From an uncultured Christensenellaceae bacterium (lineage in GTDB: Bacteria > Bacillota > Clostridia > Christensenellales > Borkfalkiaceae), in the NCBI GenBank assembly GCA_910586985.1, contig CAJUKK010000002.1, positions 62,001 to 126,000 on the forward strand: a stretch of DNA of 64,000 nt, read 5' to 3'. The notes under the pieces are model-generated. The model had not been told where the DNA came from. It ran no database searches and saw only the letters and a list, made by a program, of their open reading frames with translations. Below are positions 41,543 through 50,652 of the stretch, in pieces (positions within the stretch are counted from its first letter, which is position 1; each line of letters begins with the position of its first letter). A program made the translations under genes and the position numbers.

Positions 41543-41773
41543 TTATGGATCGGAAGGATAGAGCTCGCCGTCGGCGCGGTAGAGTATGAGCCCCGAACGA
41601 TCGGGGAATACAACGAACACGACCTCGGTGCCCTTCTTCAGATTCCCAGCGGATCCGCGAAGGGAGGCGTGAATTGTCAGTGGCTTTGTTATAGTTCCGT
41701 CAACCTGATCGGGGACGACTCTCGCCGTGTTTCCCTCGATTGTGCTGATCTTTCCTTTCTGTAGCTCTGCCAT
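41543..41773 (-). CDS. Small baseplate spike/OB-fold protein (76 aa)
   Basis: A 76-residue beta protein: KGKISTIEGNTARVVPDQ and LKKGTEVVFVVFPDRSGLILYRADG fit the OB-like domain of gpV/DUF2577-type spike proteins. The ATG at 41773 follows GGAGGG by six bases and overlaps the gpD stop; a TTG one codon upstream is possible but unneeded. Confidence 0.6.
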   Translation of the reverse strand: MAELQKGKISTIEGNTARVVPDQVDGTITKPLTIHASLRGSAGNLKKGTEVVFVVFPDRSGLILYRADGELYPSDP

Positions 41774-42693
41774 CAATAGCCCTCCAGCGGACGCCTGAAA
41801 AATATTTTACTTTCGCCCTTGATGAAGTCGCTGCGCGTTTGTGTTACGAAGATTTTGCCGTCCCAGCTTCCAGCCTTGACTGTTTGAAGGTTTAGAACGC
41901 TGGCCGCGGCGTAGTTCGTTGTGAGACTCCTGCGGAGGCTTCCCGTGTAGGCGTTTTTGTTAGCTTGTCGAAGCAGCCCGCGAGCGAAGCGTTGAGCTTC
42001 TGCGTCGCTGGTGCAGTCGATCTGTTGTGTTGGTTTGAGAATACGCGCCGCGCTGGCGTTCGCGTCCGAGAACACTCCGCGGAACTTTCCGCTCACAAGT
42101 TCGACGGATCCGTATGACTGCGCGGAGTTGTCCGTGTAGGTGAAGCGGCCGTCGAGGCCGACCTTCAGCAGTTCCGTCGCGGGACTTGATTCGCGGGTGT
42201 GCTCGTCGTAAATAACGAGCGCGCCGTCGTAAATAATCATAGCGCAGCCCTCGAGCTGCAGCAGGCGGTTCAGGAACGCGAAGTCCGTCAGCCGCGTCTG
42301 TTGGATGTACGGGTAGAGCTGGTCGGTTACGTTGTAGACCTTCAGCGTGAGCCCGTGCTTTTTTGCCGTGTCGGCGCAGAGTTGGAACAGCCTCACGTTT
42401 TCCCACGACTGGCTGTTGATATTCTCGCCAGTTGGCGGCATTGCCGAAGCGCGGACCGTGAACAGCCCGTTCTCCGGCGTGAGGCTCGTGATGAACATTT
42501 TGCCCGTGTCTGCGGTGTCGTCTTTGAACTGAACGACGTCGCCCGGTGCAGGGCGCCAGCTGTCCCACTTTGACGCGGCATCGCTGAAGCGGATGACGAG
42601 CTGGTCGGCTTTGTTCTCCGCGTAGGTTTCCGCCTCGCAGCGGTTAATTGCGACGCTTTTCGTGATGTCGACGCCTTCGTAGATTAGATTCAT
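41773..42693 (-). CDS. Late control gpD-like tail hub protein
   Basis: A 306-residue hub protein of the P2 gpD/Mu gp44 family. Features include DVVQFKDDTADTGKMFITSLTPENGLFTVRA and NRLLQLEGCAMIIYDGALVIYDE. The ATG at 42693 follows GGAGGCGCGGC and overlaps the LysM gene stop as ATGA; a start at 42708 is the alternative. It follows tape measure and LysM genes, the standard order. Confidence 0.78.
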   Translation of the reverse strand: MNLIYEGVDITKSVAINRCEAETYAENKADQLVIRFSDAASKWDSWRPAPGDVVQFKDDTADTGKMFITSLTPENGLFTVRASAMPPTGENINSQSWENVRLFQLCADTAKKHGLTLKVYNVTDQLYPYIQQTRLTDFAFLNRLLQLEGCAMIIYDGALVIYDEHTRESSPATELLKVGLDGRFTYTDNSAQSYGSVELVSGKFRGVFSDANASAARILKPTQQIDCTSDAEAQRFARGLLRQANKNAYTGSLRRSLTTNYAAASVLNLQTVKAGSWDGKIFVTQTRSDFIKGESKIFFRRPLEGY

Positions 42694-42914
42694 GAGCCGC
42701 GCCTCCATGGTGCCAGCGTTTCGGGGAGCTTTGTGTCCTCGTAGACCGGGATCGTCAGGACGACCCCAGCCTCGAAGATCAGGACGTCAGCGTAGTCGGG
42801 GTTCGCTTCGATTAAAAGATGTGCCTTTTTTTCGCTGTCGTACACTTGCAGGGCGAGCTCGTCAAACGTGTCGCCCGCCCGCGTCGGGTACTTAATAAAC
42901 TGTTGCGCTGTCAT
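42690..42914 (-). CDS. LysM-type tail protein X
   Basis: A 74-residue protein with a LysM-like core, YPTRAGDTFDELALQVYDSEKKAHLLIEANPD, as in P2 gpX-like tail proteins that join the tube to the baseplate. Overlaps the end of the tape measure gene by 23 bases and the gpD gene by four. Confidence 0.8.
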   Translation of the reverse strand: MTAQQFIKYPTRAGDTFDELALQVYDSEKKAHLLIEANPDYADVLIFEAGVVLTIPVYEDTKLPETLAPWRRGS

Positions 42915-45357
42915 ATCTGCCGACCCCCTTGAGCTTGATCCACCTTTCGAGCCAGTCGAAGAACTCGCTCTCGTGGTCTTTCAGCGCTTCGATGATGTCC
43001 TGCGTCTTTTCCGCTTTTTGTGCGTTGACGGTAGGGGACCATGTGAAGCCGCTGAAGTCGTAGTAAATAATCGTTGTTTCTGTGAGTTCGCCGAGGCTGA
43101 AGTCCTCCAGCCCGACGAGGCGACCAGCTTGCGCCAGTTGCGGGGACTCGTTTCGCGCCTGTTCGTCCGCGAGGAGTTCGATCGACGCCGACGTTGCCGC
43201 TTTTGCGCTGTCCGTCATGTCTAAGTCGCCGACGACGCCGAGCAGTTTGCCGGCAGCTTCCCACGTTTCGATGTTGCGTTTCCTGTAGGCAGGGTCGAAC
43301 GAGATGACCGCCTCCGTGCCTTCTTCGCCTGCGATGCTGACCCCTTCCGTGAAGCCGCCCGTCGCGAGACGGGGGAGTGTAACGAGAGGGATCTCGGGGA
43401 TCGCGGGGATCCCGAGCCATGTCCACGCTTTGCTGAGCCCTTGCGTGAGCCCGTTGATCATCTTGATTAGGAAGTTGATGCCCGTCTCGACGACCGTGAG
43501 GAGCCCGTTGATCGCGCCTTTTCCGAGGTTTTTGATTCCCTCCCAGACGTTCGCAAAAATGTCTTTAATGTTTCCCCATGCCGCTTCCCAGTTGCCCGTG
43601 AACACATTCGAGACGAACTCCATGAGAAGGCTGAGGTGTTTCGTGATCATCTCGATAAGCGGAGTGATTACTTCCATCGCGGCGCCGAGGCGTCCGGTGA
43701 ACAGATCCGCGACCGCTTCGATGATAGGTTTGAGCGGTTCCAGCGCTTGGTTTATGAGCGTTTGGAGGATCGTGATGATCGGCTTCAGTATTGCGTTGAT
43801 AAGGTTGAGCAGTGGCGTCAGTATAGCCAGAATAACGTCGAGGATCGGGTCCAAAATAGAGAACACGACGTCGAGGATCGGCATGAGCGTCTCGAGCAGG
43901 CTGATTAGAATCGGCAGCACTGCCTCGACTATTGCCGTTATGATCGGCATGATCGCGTTGAGGACCTTCTCGATGAAGGGGAGGAGCTTGCTGAGCAGTT
44001 TGCTCACGATTTTCATGACGGCCGATAAAAGCTCCGCGATAAGCGGAAGCACGGCGCCGAGCATTTCAAACACCGGCTCGAGTATGAGCGCGAGCGCGTC
44101 CACGATCTGGATGACGACCGGCATGATGTCGGTGATTATTTGCACCAGAGGCGGGACGATCTTCGTCAATAACGAGTCCGCGATTTTCAGGATCGGCCTG
44201 AGCAGATCCGACAAAAGCGGAGCGATCTCCGAGACGACGTTCTCGATGAGTGGCGTCAGTATTTTCGCCATGTCGTTGATTATAGGGAGCAGGCTCTCCA
44301 TAAGTTCCGCGACGACCGGCATGAGGTTGTTGAGGGCGTTGAACAGCGTCGCCGCGAGCGGCTTCAGCGCGACCTCTGCCTGTTGCCTGAAAATTTGGAG
44401 CTGCTCCGCGAAGTCGTATGTGTCGGCCGCGCAGTCGTTGATGGTCTCCTGATTCTCCAGCAGGGCAGCGGTGAGCTCGTCTATGTTGAACGTCCCGTTG
44501 CGTATTGCCGCCGCCATTGTGGCCGCGGCTCTGGTTCCGAACGCTTCCGCCGCGAGTGCGGTCGCGTTTGTCATGTCCTTTGCGTTTGTGATCGCGTCGA
44601 TGTACATGTCCAGCCCTTCGGCTGCGCCGATCCCGTGGTCGGCGAGCGTTGAGATAGACTTCTTCATAGCTGCGAGGACTTCGTTTGTGTTGACGCCCGC
44701 CTTTTCGAGCTGACCGATCAGAGCGGTCGCTTCCTCGAAGGAGTAGCCCATTTGCTGGAGCTGGGCGCCGTACACTTGCAGGTCTCCCATGAGATCCGTG
44801 AAGCCGACGCCGGTCGTCTGGCAGGCTTTGAACACATAGTCCATCGCGTCGCCCATTTCTTCGGCGTCAATTCCCCACTGCGCGAACGCCTTCGACGAAC
44901 TCTCGACAACGTCGCCGAGATCCGCGTCGAGCATGTTCGCAACCTGCAGCGCTTGAATTGATAACTGTTGAAGCTCCTCGCCAGTCAGACCGAGGAGCGT
45001 GTTGTAGTCCGCTATTGCGGTTGCCGCGTCCTCCATGGTTGTGGGGACGGCAGAGTAGACCGCGTTGAAGTCGTTCATGAGGGCTTCGAGCGCGTCGCCC
45101 GTTGCCCCAGTTCCGACCCTGATCGCGTCCTCGGCATCGTCGAACTGTGTGCCGAGGTTCACGAGGTATTTGCCGGCTTTGTAAACGGCTTTAACCGTAG
45201 CCGCGACGCCTCCAGCGATGGCTCCCGCGGTAGCGAGTGCCTTCAGGTTGAGCTTGTCGAGCTGTCCGATGGTGCCCTGAATAGAGGACGCCAGCGTCGG
45301 GCTGACGTTGCCCGCGATTTCAACGACGGCCTGCAAAATCTTGTTTTTAGCCGCCAT
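42892..45357 (-). CDS. Tape measure protein
   Basis: An 821-residue tape measure protein of TP901 type. Residues 1-300 contain the conserved core (AAVKAVYKAGKYLVNLGTQFDDAE, FGTRAAATMAAAI). A long hydrophobic repetitive stretch of helical heptads (LMPVVAELMESLLPIINDMAKIL, repeated to about residue 590) carries repeated VVxPIIxxI units, followed by a membrane-like helical end. Length sets tail length, and the repeat-rich middle is typical. It begins after GGAGG right behind the frameshifted chaperone region. Confidence 0.9.
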   Translation of the reverse strand: MAAKNKILQAVVEIAGNVSPTLASSIQGTIGQLDKLNLKALATAGAIAGGVAATVKAVYKAGKYLVNLGTQFDDAEDAIRVGTGATGDALEALMNDFNAVYSAVPTTMEDAATAIADYNTLLGLTGEELQQLSIQALQVANMLDADLGDVVESSSKAFAQWGIDAEEMGDAMDYVFKACQTTGVGFTDLMGDLQVYGAQLQQMGYSFEEATALIGQLEKAGVNTNEVLAAMKKSISTLADHGIGAAEGLDMYIDAITNAKDMTNATALAAEAFGTRAAATMAAAIRNGTFNIDELTAALLENQETINDCAADTYDFAEQLQIFRQQAEVALKPLAATLFNALNNLMPVVAELMESLLPIINDMAKILTPLIENVVSEIAPLLSDLLRPILKIADSLLTKIVPPLVQIITDIMPVVIQIVDALALILEPVFEMLGAVLPLIAELLSAVMKIVSKLLSKLLPFIEKVLNAIMPIITAIVEAVLPILISLLETLMPILDVVFSILDPILDVILAILTPLLNLINAILKPIITILQTLINQALEPLKPIIEAVADLFTGRLGAAMEVITPLIEMITKHLSLLMEFVSNVFTGNWEAAWGNIKDIFANVWEGIKNLGKGAINGLLTVVETGINFLIKMINGLTQGLSKAWTWLGIPAIPEIPLVTLPRLATGGFTEGVSIAGEEGTEAVISFDPAYRKRNIETWEAAGKLLGVVGDLDMTDSAKAATSASIELLADEQARNESPQLAQAGRLVGLEDFSLGELTETTIIYYDFSGFTWSPTVNAQKAEKTQDIIEALKDHESEFFDWLERWIKLKGVGRYDSATVY

Positions 45358-45360
45358 GGC

Positions 45361-45588
45361 TTACCTCCTGCGCTTAGCTTTTCCTATTTTGGACGGCGCG
45401 CTCTTTTGGCGCCGTTCCGCTTCCCGCGCGAGATCTTCGGCCGCTTCAGCGTAGTCGACCATGAACTCGATCAGACGTTTATGCTCGAGGTCTACGACGC
45501 TTGTGTGATATACGCGAGCGTAGTCCCTTATGCACTTTCGGATCCCTCGGCTTCCGATTCGCCCTCCGCCGAGGCGAGAATAAAATTT
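45361..45588 (-). CDS. -1 frameshift extension of tail assembly chaperone
   Basis: A frame with no start of its own, open from the slippery heptamer AAATTTT (45,588-45,582 on the minus strand) to a TAA at 45,361-45,363, just ahead of the tape measure gene. The 0 frame is A AAT TTT, so a -1 slip gives AAA TTT and reads on without stops. The product would append about 75 residues with a basic C-terminus to the 116-residue chaperone, like the gpG/gpGT pair of lambda. Confidence 0.7.
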   Translation of the reverse strand, partial: KFYSRLGGGRIGSRGIRKCIRDYARVYHTSVVDLEHKRLIEFMVDYAEAAEDLAREAERRQKSAPSKIGKAKRRR

Positions 45589-45878
45589 CTGCCGATCTTC
45601 ATGACGCTCATGACGTCGGGGCCGCTTATTCTCTGGAGGTCGTTGTAGTCGTACTTGGGGTTGACGGCAATGATCGCCGCGAAGCCGAGGTACAGCTGCA
45701 TCGAGTAGTCAAGCTCGACCGCCGCCGCGCTGGGCGCGCCTTTGGATCCGCTTGCCTGCGACTTTCTGAACTCCGCCTCGGCGAAGCCTGCGGGCGTGAT
45801 CTCGTTTACGTCGTAGGTTAATTCGGCGACTTCTTCGCCGTTCACTTTGATGGGTTTCTTGAGCTTTATGCTGTCCAT
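45528..45878 (-). CDS. Tail assembly chaperone (gpG-like)
   Basis: A 116-residue protein in the standard place between tail tube and tape measure. The body IKLKKPIKVNGEEVAELTYDVNEITPAGF and the acidic tail match tail assembly chaperones of contractile or siphophages. Near its end the codons AAT TTT preceded by A form a slippery site that lets a fraction of ribosomes extend into the next frame. It follows the terminator after the tail tube gene. Confidence 0.75.
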   Translation of the reverse strand: MDSIKLKKPIKVNGEEVAELTYDVNEITPAGFAEAEFRKSQASGSKGAPSAAAVELDYSMQLYLGFAAIIAVNPKYDYNDLQRISGPDVMSVMKIGRNFILASAEGESEAEGSESA

Positions 45879-45904
45879 GTTGGTTGTCTCCTTATTTGAA
45901 AATT

Positions 45905-45950
45905 TAATAAAAAAATAAACCCCGGAGGAGAGAGTCCGCCGGGGTTTTTG
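45905..45950 (-). terminator. Terminator after tail tube gene
   Basis: On the minus strand, ACCCCGG (45945-45939) pairs with CCGGGGT (45925-45919) around a 13-base loop and is followed by TTATTTTTTT. It probably reduces transcription after the highly expressed capsid, sheath and tube genes. Confidence 0.65.
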
Positions 45951-45953
45951 CTC

Positions 45954-46451
45954 TTAGAGCATCGACGCGATTCTGCTGTAATAATCGACGCCGCGAACGC
46001 GGCAGATCTGGCTGAGCCTGTCGACGCAGAGGAGTTCCTCGCCGTCAACGTAGAGCTGATAGCGCGAGACAGCGAGAGAGATCTCGCTCTCGATATTGCT
46101 GCCGACTTCGAGCGCCGTCTGCGGGATGCCTTTCGGGACCGCCGTCAGGAACGCCTTGCAGCCGATGGGCTTCGACGTTGCGTCGCCCTTGGTTACGTTC
46201 TGAACGTAGCGGAACTCGTAGTTGTGTTTTTCGGGCGTCAGGGCGCGGGCGAGGCCTTCGTCCTGTCCGACCTTTGTGATCGAAGCCTCCATGGCTTCAA
46301 GCAAGCCGACGAGCACGACGTCCATCGAGCCCATCGCTTTCACCTCGGATGTCAAAAAGTTGACGGCGGGAAGATTTACCGCAACGTCCTCGGCGACGAG
46401 TACGTTGTCGCAGTAGACTTTGTCCGCGAGTATTGCGTTTGCCTTGTCCAT
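45954..46451 (-). CDS. Phage tail tube protein
   Basis: A 165-residue protein of the P2 FII/contractile-tail tube family: VYCDNVLVAEDVAVNLPAVNFLTSEVKAMGSMDV, then the typical beta strands and FLTAVPKGIPQTALEVGSNIE near residues 105-125. Overlaps the sheath gene by one base. It polymerises around the tape measure protein to form the inner tube. Confidence 0.85.
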   Translation of the reverse strand: MDKANAILADKVYCDNVLVAEDVAVNLPAVNFLTSEVKAMGSMDVVLVGLLEAMEASITKVGQDEGLARALTPEKHNYEFRYVQNVTKGDATSKPIGCKAFLTAVPKGIPQTALEVGSNIESEISLAVSRYQLYVDGEELLCVDRLSQICRVRGVDYYSRIASML

Positions 46452-47914
46452 TAGTTCTCACCTCCGAAGTATGTCGAGAAGCCTGCGTCGGTATAGCAGA
46501 CGACTCCGGTCGCCGACTTGAGGGGCGGCGTGTTGGTTGCGGCGATGTCCCAGCGGAAGTTCCCGTTGAGGATCTCGCTCTCGTCGTTGTTGCTTTCGAG
46601 GAACTCGACCGTCGGCGTCCCGATGATAGCACCGAGCGCGACGAGGGCGTCGAGCTTTTCCTTTTCGCGGTTGAGTATAGTGTCGCGGAGCGCCGTCGTC
46701 ATGGGCTGGTCGATAGCCGTGCCCCATTCCTTCTGGAAGGAGTTCGTGATATAGAACAGCATGATCATGTTGACGTCGAAGATCTCGCGCGCCTTATAAC
46801 TGCCGCCGAACATGAAGGCCGCCGTGTGGTCGCCCCACGTTCTCCAGTTGCCTTCCCAGTAGATCGCCGTCGCGATTCCGTTCGCCGTGAGCTCGTTCGC
46901 GTCCGACTTGTCGAAGCCGGGGATGTTCGAGCCTTCGCCGAAGTAAAGCGCCGAGACGGGGATCGGTTTGTTGCCGTCCGTTTCAAACGGGACGTTCCCG
47001 TTCTTCAGGTCGCACCTGAGCTTCTCCGCGAGCGCGAGGGTCGCGAGGTGGTAGACGTCGTCGCCGTTCTTCGCCTTCGGCCAGAACACCTTCGAGAAGC
47101 CCGAGTTGTAGCCGTTGTCGGCTTTCCACTTTTTCGCTGCCTCGATGGTCTTGACGCCTTCGACGGGGATGTCTGCGTAAACGAACGCCGACCAGTGTCC
47201 GTTGATATTCTGCGAGGAGCTCACGAGCGCCTCGTAGACGGTTTTCTTGTCGCTCCAGCCGGGCGCTGCGAGGTACGTCGGGATGACGTTGCAGGTCTGG
47301 TAGAGAAGTTTGAGCGCCGCGATGCCGGTGATTTTTCCGTCCGCGGTTTCGCCGCCGACTACGACCGATTCCGTGATCTGCTCGTGTTTAACCGTATCGA
47401 ACGAGATTGTCGCGGTTTTCATCGCGGTTTCGCCGATGTCGGTGATCGTCAGGGTGTCGTTCGTGAAGTCGAAGCTGACGGTGAAGTCGGTGCCGAGAAC
47501 TTTGTCCTCGATCGCGATCGACTTGAGGATGATGTCCTCGACGACGAGCGTCGCCTTGCGGTTCGTGAACGTGAGTTCTTCCGTCGTGGGCGCTTCGCTC
47601 TTGTGTGTGTCGGGGTCGAGTACGTTGATGACGTAGATCGGGCCGACGTTTCCGTTTGCGTTTGCAAAATGAGCCGCGACCGCTTCGCAGAGGGTGTACT
47701 TCGCCCACTTTTTCGAGTTGGAGAAGTGTCCGAGCTTCTTCGCGGCGTCGCTCAAGTTGCTGATTTTGACCGGCATGTTTACCTTGCCGGCGTAGTCAGA
47801 GAGGAAGTTGACGGGCGCGGTGCCGATATAGACGGGCGCGGTGCCGGCTTCCGAGGCGTTCTTTGCAATATCGTCGCCGATCTTGCCGTAGACGCCGTAC
47901 TTGTAGTCTGCCAT
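46451..47914 (-). CDS. Contractile tail sheath protein
   Basis: A 487-residue sheath protein: VNFLSDYAGKVNMPVKISNLSDAAKKLGHF, the aromatic GYNSGFSKVFWPKAKNGDDVYH, DVNMIMLFYITNSFQ and the C-terminal LSGG-like region give the FI/sheath fold. Its presence makes the phage a myovirus-type virus. A long open frame on the opposite strand over the same bases is a shadow. Start follows AAGGAG. Confidence 0.92.
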   Translation of the reverse strand: MADYKYGVYGKIGDDIAKNASEAGTAPVYIGTAPVNFLSDYAGKVNMPVKISNLSDAAKKLGHFSNSKKWAKYTLCEAVAAHFANANGNVGPIYVINVLDPDTHKSEAPTTEELTFTNRKATLVVEDIILKSIAIEDKVLGTDFTVSFDFTNDTLTITDIGETAMKTATISFDTVKHEQITESVVVGGETADGKITGIAALKLLYQTCNVIPTYLAAPGWSDKKTVYEALVSSSQNINGHWSAFVYADIPVEGVKTIEAAKKWKADNGYNSGFSKVFWPKAKNGDDVYHLATLALAEKLRCDLKNGNVPFETDGNKPIPVSALYFGEGSNIPGFDKSDANELTANGIATAIYWEGNWRTWGDHTAAFMFGGSYKAREIFDVNMIMLFYITNSFQKEWGTAIDQPMTTALRDTILNREKEKLDALVALGAIIGTPTVEFLESNNDESEILNGNFRWDIAATNTPPLKSATGVVCYTDAGFSTYFGGEN

Positions 47915-47926
47915 GTTGGTGTCTCC

Positions 47927-48481
47927 TTATAAAAGATTTTTATAGGACGCGCCCGTTCTGGCGAGTCCCTGTTCGATGGTTAAAATCACCCACGCGCCCC
48001 AGTAGGGGTACATGTCGACGAGCGCGCCGTCCTGTGAGAACGGCCCGTAGGTGATGCCGAGCTCTTTCACGACGCGGAGGTCGTTCAGGTATTCAGCGTT
48101 CTCGATTTCTTGAAGTGCATGCTCGACGAAGTTCCAGACATCCTTCCAGCCGTCAGCGTTCGGCTCAAGCGCGGAGCTTGCGCCTTCTGCCTTGTGCTTT
48201 CCGGGGTTCCACGCGATAAAGCTGAGCTGGAGCTTCAGGCGGTTCAGGGACTTCGTCAGGTCGTCGTTGCCGTCCACGATTTGAACGACAACCGACGGCA
48301 TGAGGACTTTCACGCTCGGTGGTGCTTGCGTTTTGCCGGGCTGGAATAAAGTGAAGGCGGTCGGGTTGACCTCCTCGAACTTTTCCTCGTCTTTGTCCTG
48401 TGCTGCCTTGAGCTTGATTTTGTTGCATACGTTTTCTTGGAGCCAGTTCGTTATACGCTCCAAACATTGAACGATCGTCAT
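47927..48481 (-). CDS. Tail completion/terminator-like protein
   Basis: A 184-residue protein between connector and sheath genes, the place of tail terminator or head-tail joining factors. Motifs VVVQIVDGNDDLTKSLNRLKLQLSFIAWNPGKH and WKDVWNFVEHALQEIENAEYL are similar to phage proteins that cap the tail tube. The start follows AAGGAGG. Confidence 0.65.
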   Translation of the reverse strand: MTIVQCLERITNWLQENVCNKIKLKAAQDKDEEKFEEVNPTAFTLFQPGKTQAPPSVKVLMPSVVVQIVDGNDDLTKSLNRLKLQLSFIAWNPGKHKAEGASSALEPNADGWKDVWNFVEHALQEIENAEYLNDLRVVKELGITYGPFSQDGALVDMYPYWGAWVILTIEQGLARTGASYKNLL

Positions 48482-48491
48482 GTTTGCCTCC

Positions 48492-48809
48492 TTAGCGTCC
48501 GCGGTTCTGGACGAGGTAGACCATCGCCATCCCGGAGTCGACGCGCCATGAAGCTATGAGGAAGCCCTTCCCGTCGACGCGGAGGCTTTCGCCTGCATCG
48601 CGCTGTTCGGGAAGGTCCTCGCACTTAGCAAACAGAACGAGATCGCCCTGAGTGAGCCCGAGATCTTCCGCCGCCTTGGAGTCGACCAGAACAGCCTCAT
48701 CCAAAACGGCGGGGATCTTTTTGCCTTCGACGCTGTGCTCCTCGCCGAACTCGCCGAGGTTCAGGAACACGTCGCGATCGGCTTCGAGCATCTCTTTGAA
48801 GTTACTCAA
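48492..48809 (-). CDS. Head-tail attachment protein (FII-like)
   Basis: A 105-residue protein that may be the gpFII/phage_attach type head-tail connector: an N-terminal helix (KEMLEADRDVFLNLGEFGEEHSV) followed by AVLDEAVLV and a beta-rich end. It lies between the gpFI-like gene and the tail terminator, as in lambda-type heads. Overlaps the upstream gene by eight bases. Confidence 0.65.
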   Translation of the reverse strand: MSNFKEMLEADRDVFLNLGEFGEEHSVEGKKIPAVLDEAVLVDSKAAEDLGLTQGDLVLFAKCEDLPEQRDAGESLRVDGKGFLIASWRVDSGMAMVYLVQNRGR

Positions 48810-49185
48810 CGACGTCGTCCGCGCCGTCGAAGGTGGGGAGCTCTTTCTTCGCGGCGTCGATCGCTGCGATGACTTCCTTCTTCGACTGCATGGCGCTGGC
48901 GTCCACGCCGTATTTTTCGGCGATTTCTTTGAGTTCGACGAGTTTCATTTTCTCGTCGTATTCGGGAAGCGCGTCGGACTGTTCGTCGTTGTCGCTGTTG
49001 CCTTCGGGAGCCTTGGGAGGTTTACCGCCCGAGGTTTTCCCGTTGGGGTTTACGACTTCGGCGACGCCGAGCTTCACGAGGCGCACCTCCTGTTCGGGAG
49101 TGAGTTCAACCGTCTCGCCCGCGTAAACGGGGACGATGACCTTGCCTTTACGGTGGCCGTAGGAGCCTTTGATAATCTTGACCAT
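48802..49185 (-). CDS. Small head protein, FI-like (127 aa)
   Basis: A 127-residue protein with an N-terminal beta domain (YAGETVELTPEQEVRLVKLG), a flexible acidic Pro/Ser/Gly linker and a C-terminal helix resembling an SAP/Rho-N-like nucleic-acid-binding domain (KLVELKEIAEKYGVD). In position it matches lambda gpFI, which aids DNA packaging. Directly downstream of the major capsid gene. Confidence 0.55.
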   Translation of the reverse strand: MVKIIKGSYGHRKGKVIVPVYAGETVELTPEQEVRLVKLGVAEVVNPNGKTSGGKPPKAPEGNSDNDEQSDALPEYDEKMKLVELKEIAEKYGVDASAMQSKKEVIAAIDAAKKELPTFDGADDVVE

Positions 49186-49198
49186 GTGCTCACCTCGC

Positions 49199-50266
49199 TC
49201 AGCCGTTGAGGGCGTTGATTACGACCCACGCGCCCTTGTGGTTGGGGATGCACACGGGGCGGCCCGTGAGGTAGAGCTCGCGGGTGTTGCTGCCTGCGTT
49301 TGCGACGTACTTCGGAACGCGCTTGCCGGTGTAGGTGTGGAACAGGTTGTCGTCCTGCTCTAACTGAGTTACGGCACCGTAGAGAGTGCGGCCGCAGCCT
49401 GCGAACGTGAGGACCGCTTTGCCGGACTTGATGTAGTGCTGGCTCTTGTCCTCGTCGTCCGTGTAGGTGTTGCTATACTGCAGAACGTCTACGACGTGGC
49501 CGCTGCAATTCAAGCGGGCGATCTTCGTTGCACTGTTGGGAAGTTTTTCGGGGTCGATTCCGCCGATCTGGATGCCTCTGTTGTCGAGGAGCTTCTGGAT
49601 CTCCGCGTTCTTGAGGATCGCGGTGCCGACGTTGGGAGCGACGATGAGGTCCGTCGCGGGAAGTCCGCGAGCCGCGAGCTGTTCTGCGACGGTGAAGATG
49701 TCGCCGAGGATGTCAGCGTCGTCTGCGTCCCAGTCCTTCTCGGGGGTGTACTCGTAGGGGTTGCTGTCTCCGTCGTAGAAACGGATCTCCTGCTCCTCGG
49801 GTTTGTTTGGGTCGTCGGAGATGTGCTTCATGACGCAGCCGTTCGTGAGAAGGGTCTCACCTGCCATCGCTTCCTCGCGGCGGGTGATCATCGCGTCGAG
49901 TTCCTCGAAGTCTCTCATCATGAGCGCACCCTGACGCTGTGCGGGGGTGAGTTTGGTGTAGAGCGCTTCGCCGAAGCCCTTCGTGTTGAGGTCGTCGATC
50001 GTCATCGTGCGTTTAGGCGCGATATAGGGCGGCGTGTAGCGCTGCACGTTGTAGCCCTTGCGAAGAACGGCGACGCCGCCCTTGCGGGGTGCAACGAACG
50101 GCGCGAGCTTGTTGCTGCCGTCGCGGTATTCTACGAGGACGTCGTCGGTGCCGAAGATGTCCGTCGTGTCGTTGGTGGGGAAGTAGCGGTCGCGGAGGAA
50201 CGTCGTCAGGGGGTTGAGTTCCTGAATTGCCGCGAGCATGGTGTGGGTTTTGAAAATGTCTAACAT
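49199..50266 (-). CDS. Major capsid protein (lambda gpE family)
   Basis: A 355-residue coat protein of the lambda gpE (HK97-fold) family: LDIFKTHTMLAAIQELNPLTTFLRDRYFPTND and VEYRDGSNKLAPFVAPRKGG are family-typical, and the length is usual. It follows the decoration protein gene. The head is lambda-like although the tail is contractile, a mosaic well known among phages of Firmicutes. Confidence 0.93.
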   Translation of the reverse strand: MLDIFKTHTMLAAIQELNPLTTFLRDRYFPTNDTTDIFGTDDVLVEYRDGSNKLAPFVAPRKGGVAVLRKGYNVQRYTPPYIAPKRTMTIDDLNTKGFGEALYTKLTPAQRQGALMMRDFEELDAMITRREEAMAGETLLTNGCVMKHISDDPNKPEEQEIRFYDGDSNPYEYTPEKDWDADDADILGDIFTVAEQLAARGLPATDLIVAPNVGTAILKNAEIQKLLDNRGIQIGGIDPEKLPNSATKIARLNCSGHVVDVLQYSNTYTDDEDKSQHYIKSGKAVLTFAGCGRTLYGAVTQLEQDDNLFHTYTGKRVPKYVANAGSNTRELYLTGRPVCIPNHKGAWVVINALNG

Positions 50267-50283
50267 GTCTGTTTTTGCCTCCT

Positions 50284-50652
50284 TTATGCGTTGAGCGCGG
50301 TGTCGAGGAGGATGCCGCGCTGGCGGAGCGCGTCCTCGTCTGCGCTGGTGAGCGCGTAGCCTTCCGCAACGATGAGTTTGTTGCGGTTGAAGTGGCCCGC
50401 GCGGTATGCGACGACGTTCGTGTCGGTAGTGCCGACGGTGGTGTCGTCTGCGACGATGTAGCTTGCGTCGCCGTTACCTTCTGCGAGGACTGCGGCCTTG
50501 CCGTCTTTTACTGCGAGCACGGTGCCGCGCTTCAGTACGGTCTCGGCTTCAAGTCCTGCGACGGTTACGCTGCAGACGTCGAGTTCGGGGGTGCCTGCGT
50601 TGATGAGGTCGTCGTATTCTACCGAGCCGACCTTTTCGTTCAGTTCTTTCAT
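50284..50652 (-). CDS. Head decoration protein (gpD)
   Basis: A 122-residue protein of the head-decoration family: GTVLAVKDGKAAVLAEGNGDASYIVADDTTVG and YRAGHFNRNKLIVAEGY. It trimers on the capsid surface and stabilises it. Order protease-gpD-gpE matches lambda. Confidence 0.88.
   Translation of the reverse strand: MKELNEKVGSVEYDDLINAGTPELDVCSVTVAGLEAETVLKRGTVLAVKDGKAAVLAEGNGDASYIVADDTTVGTTDTNVVAYRAGHFNRNKLIVAEGYALTSADEDALRQRGILLDTALNA

Noticed and set aside
46433..47932. Plus-strand open frame of 499 codons
   Set aside because: It lies exactly over the sheath gene in antisense; its translation is Arg/Val/Asp-rich low-complexity typical of shadow frames in high-G+C DNA and has no ribosome site.
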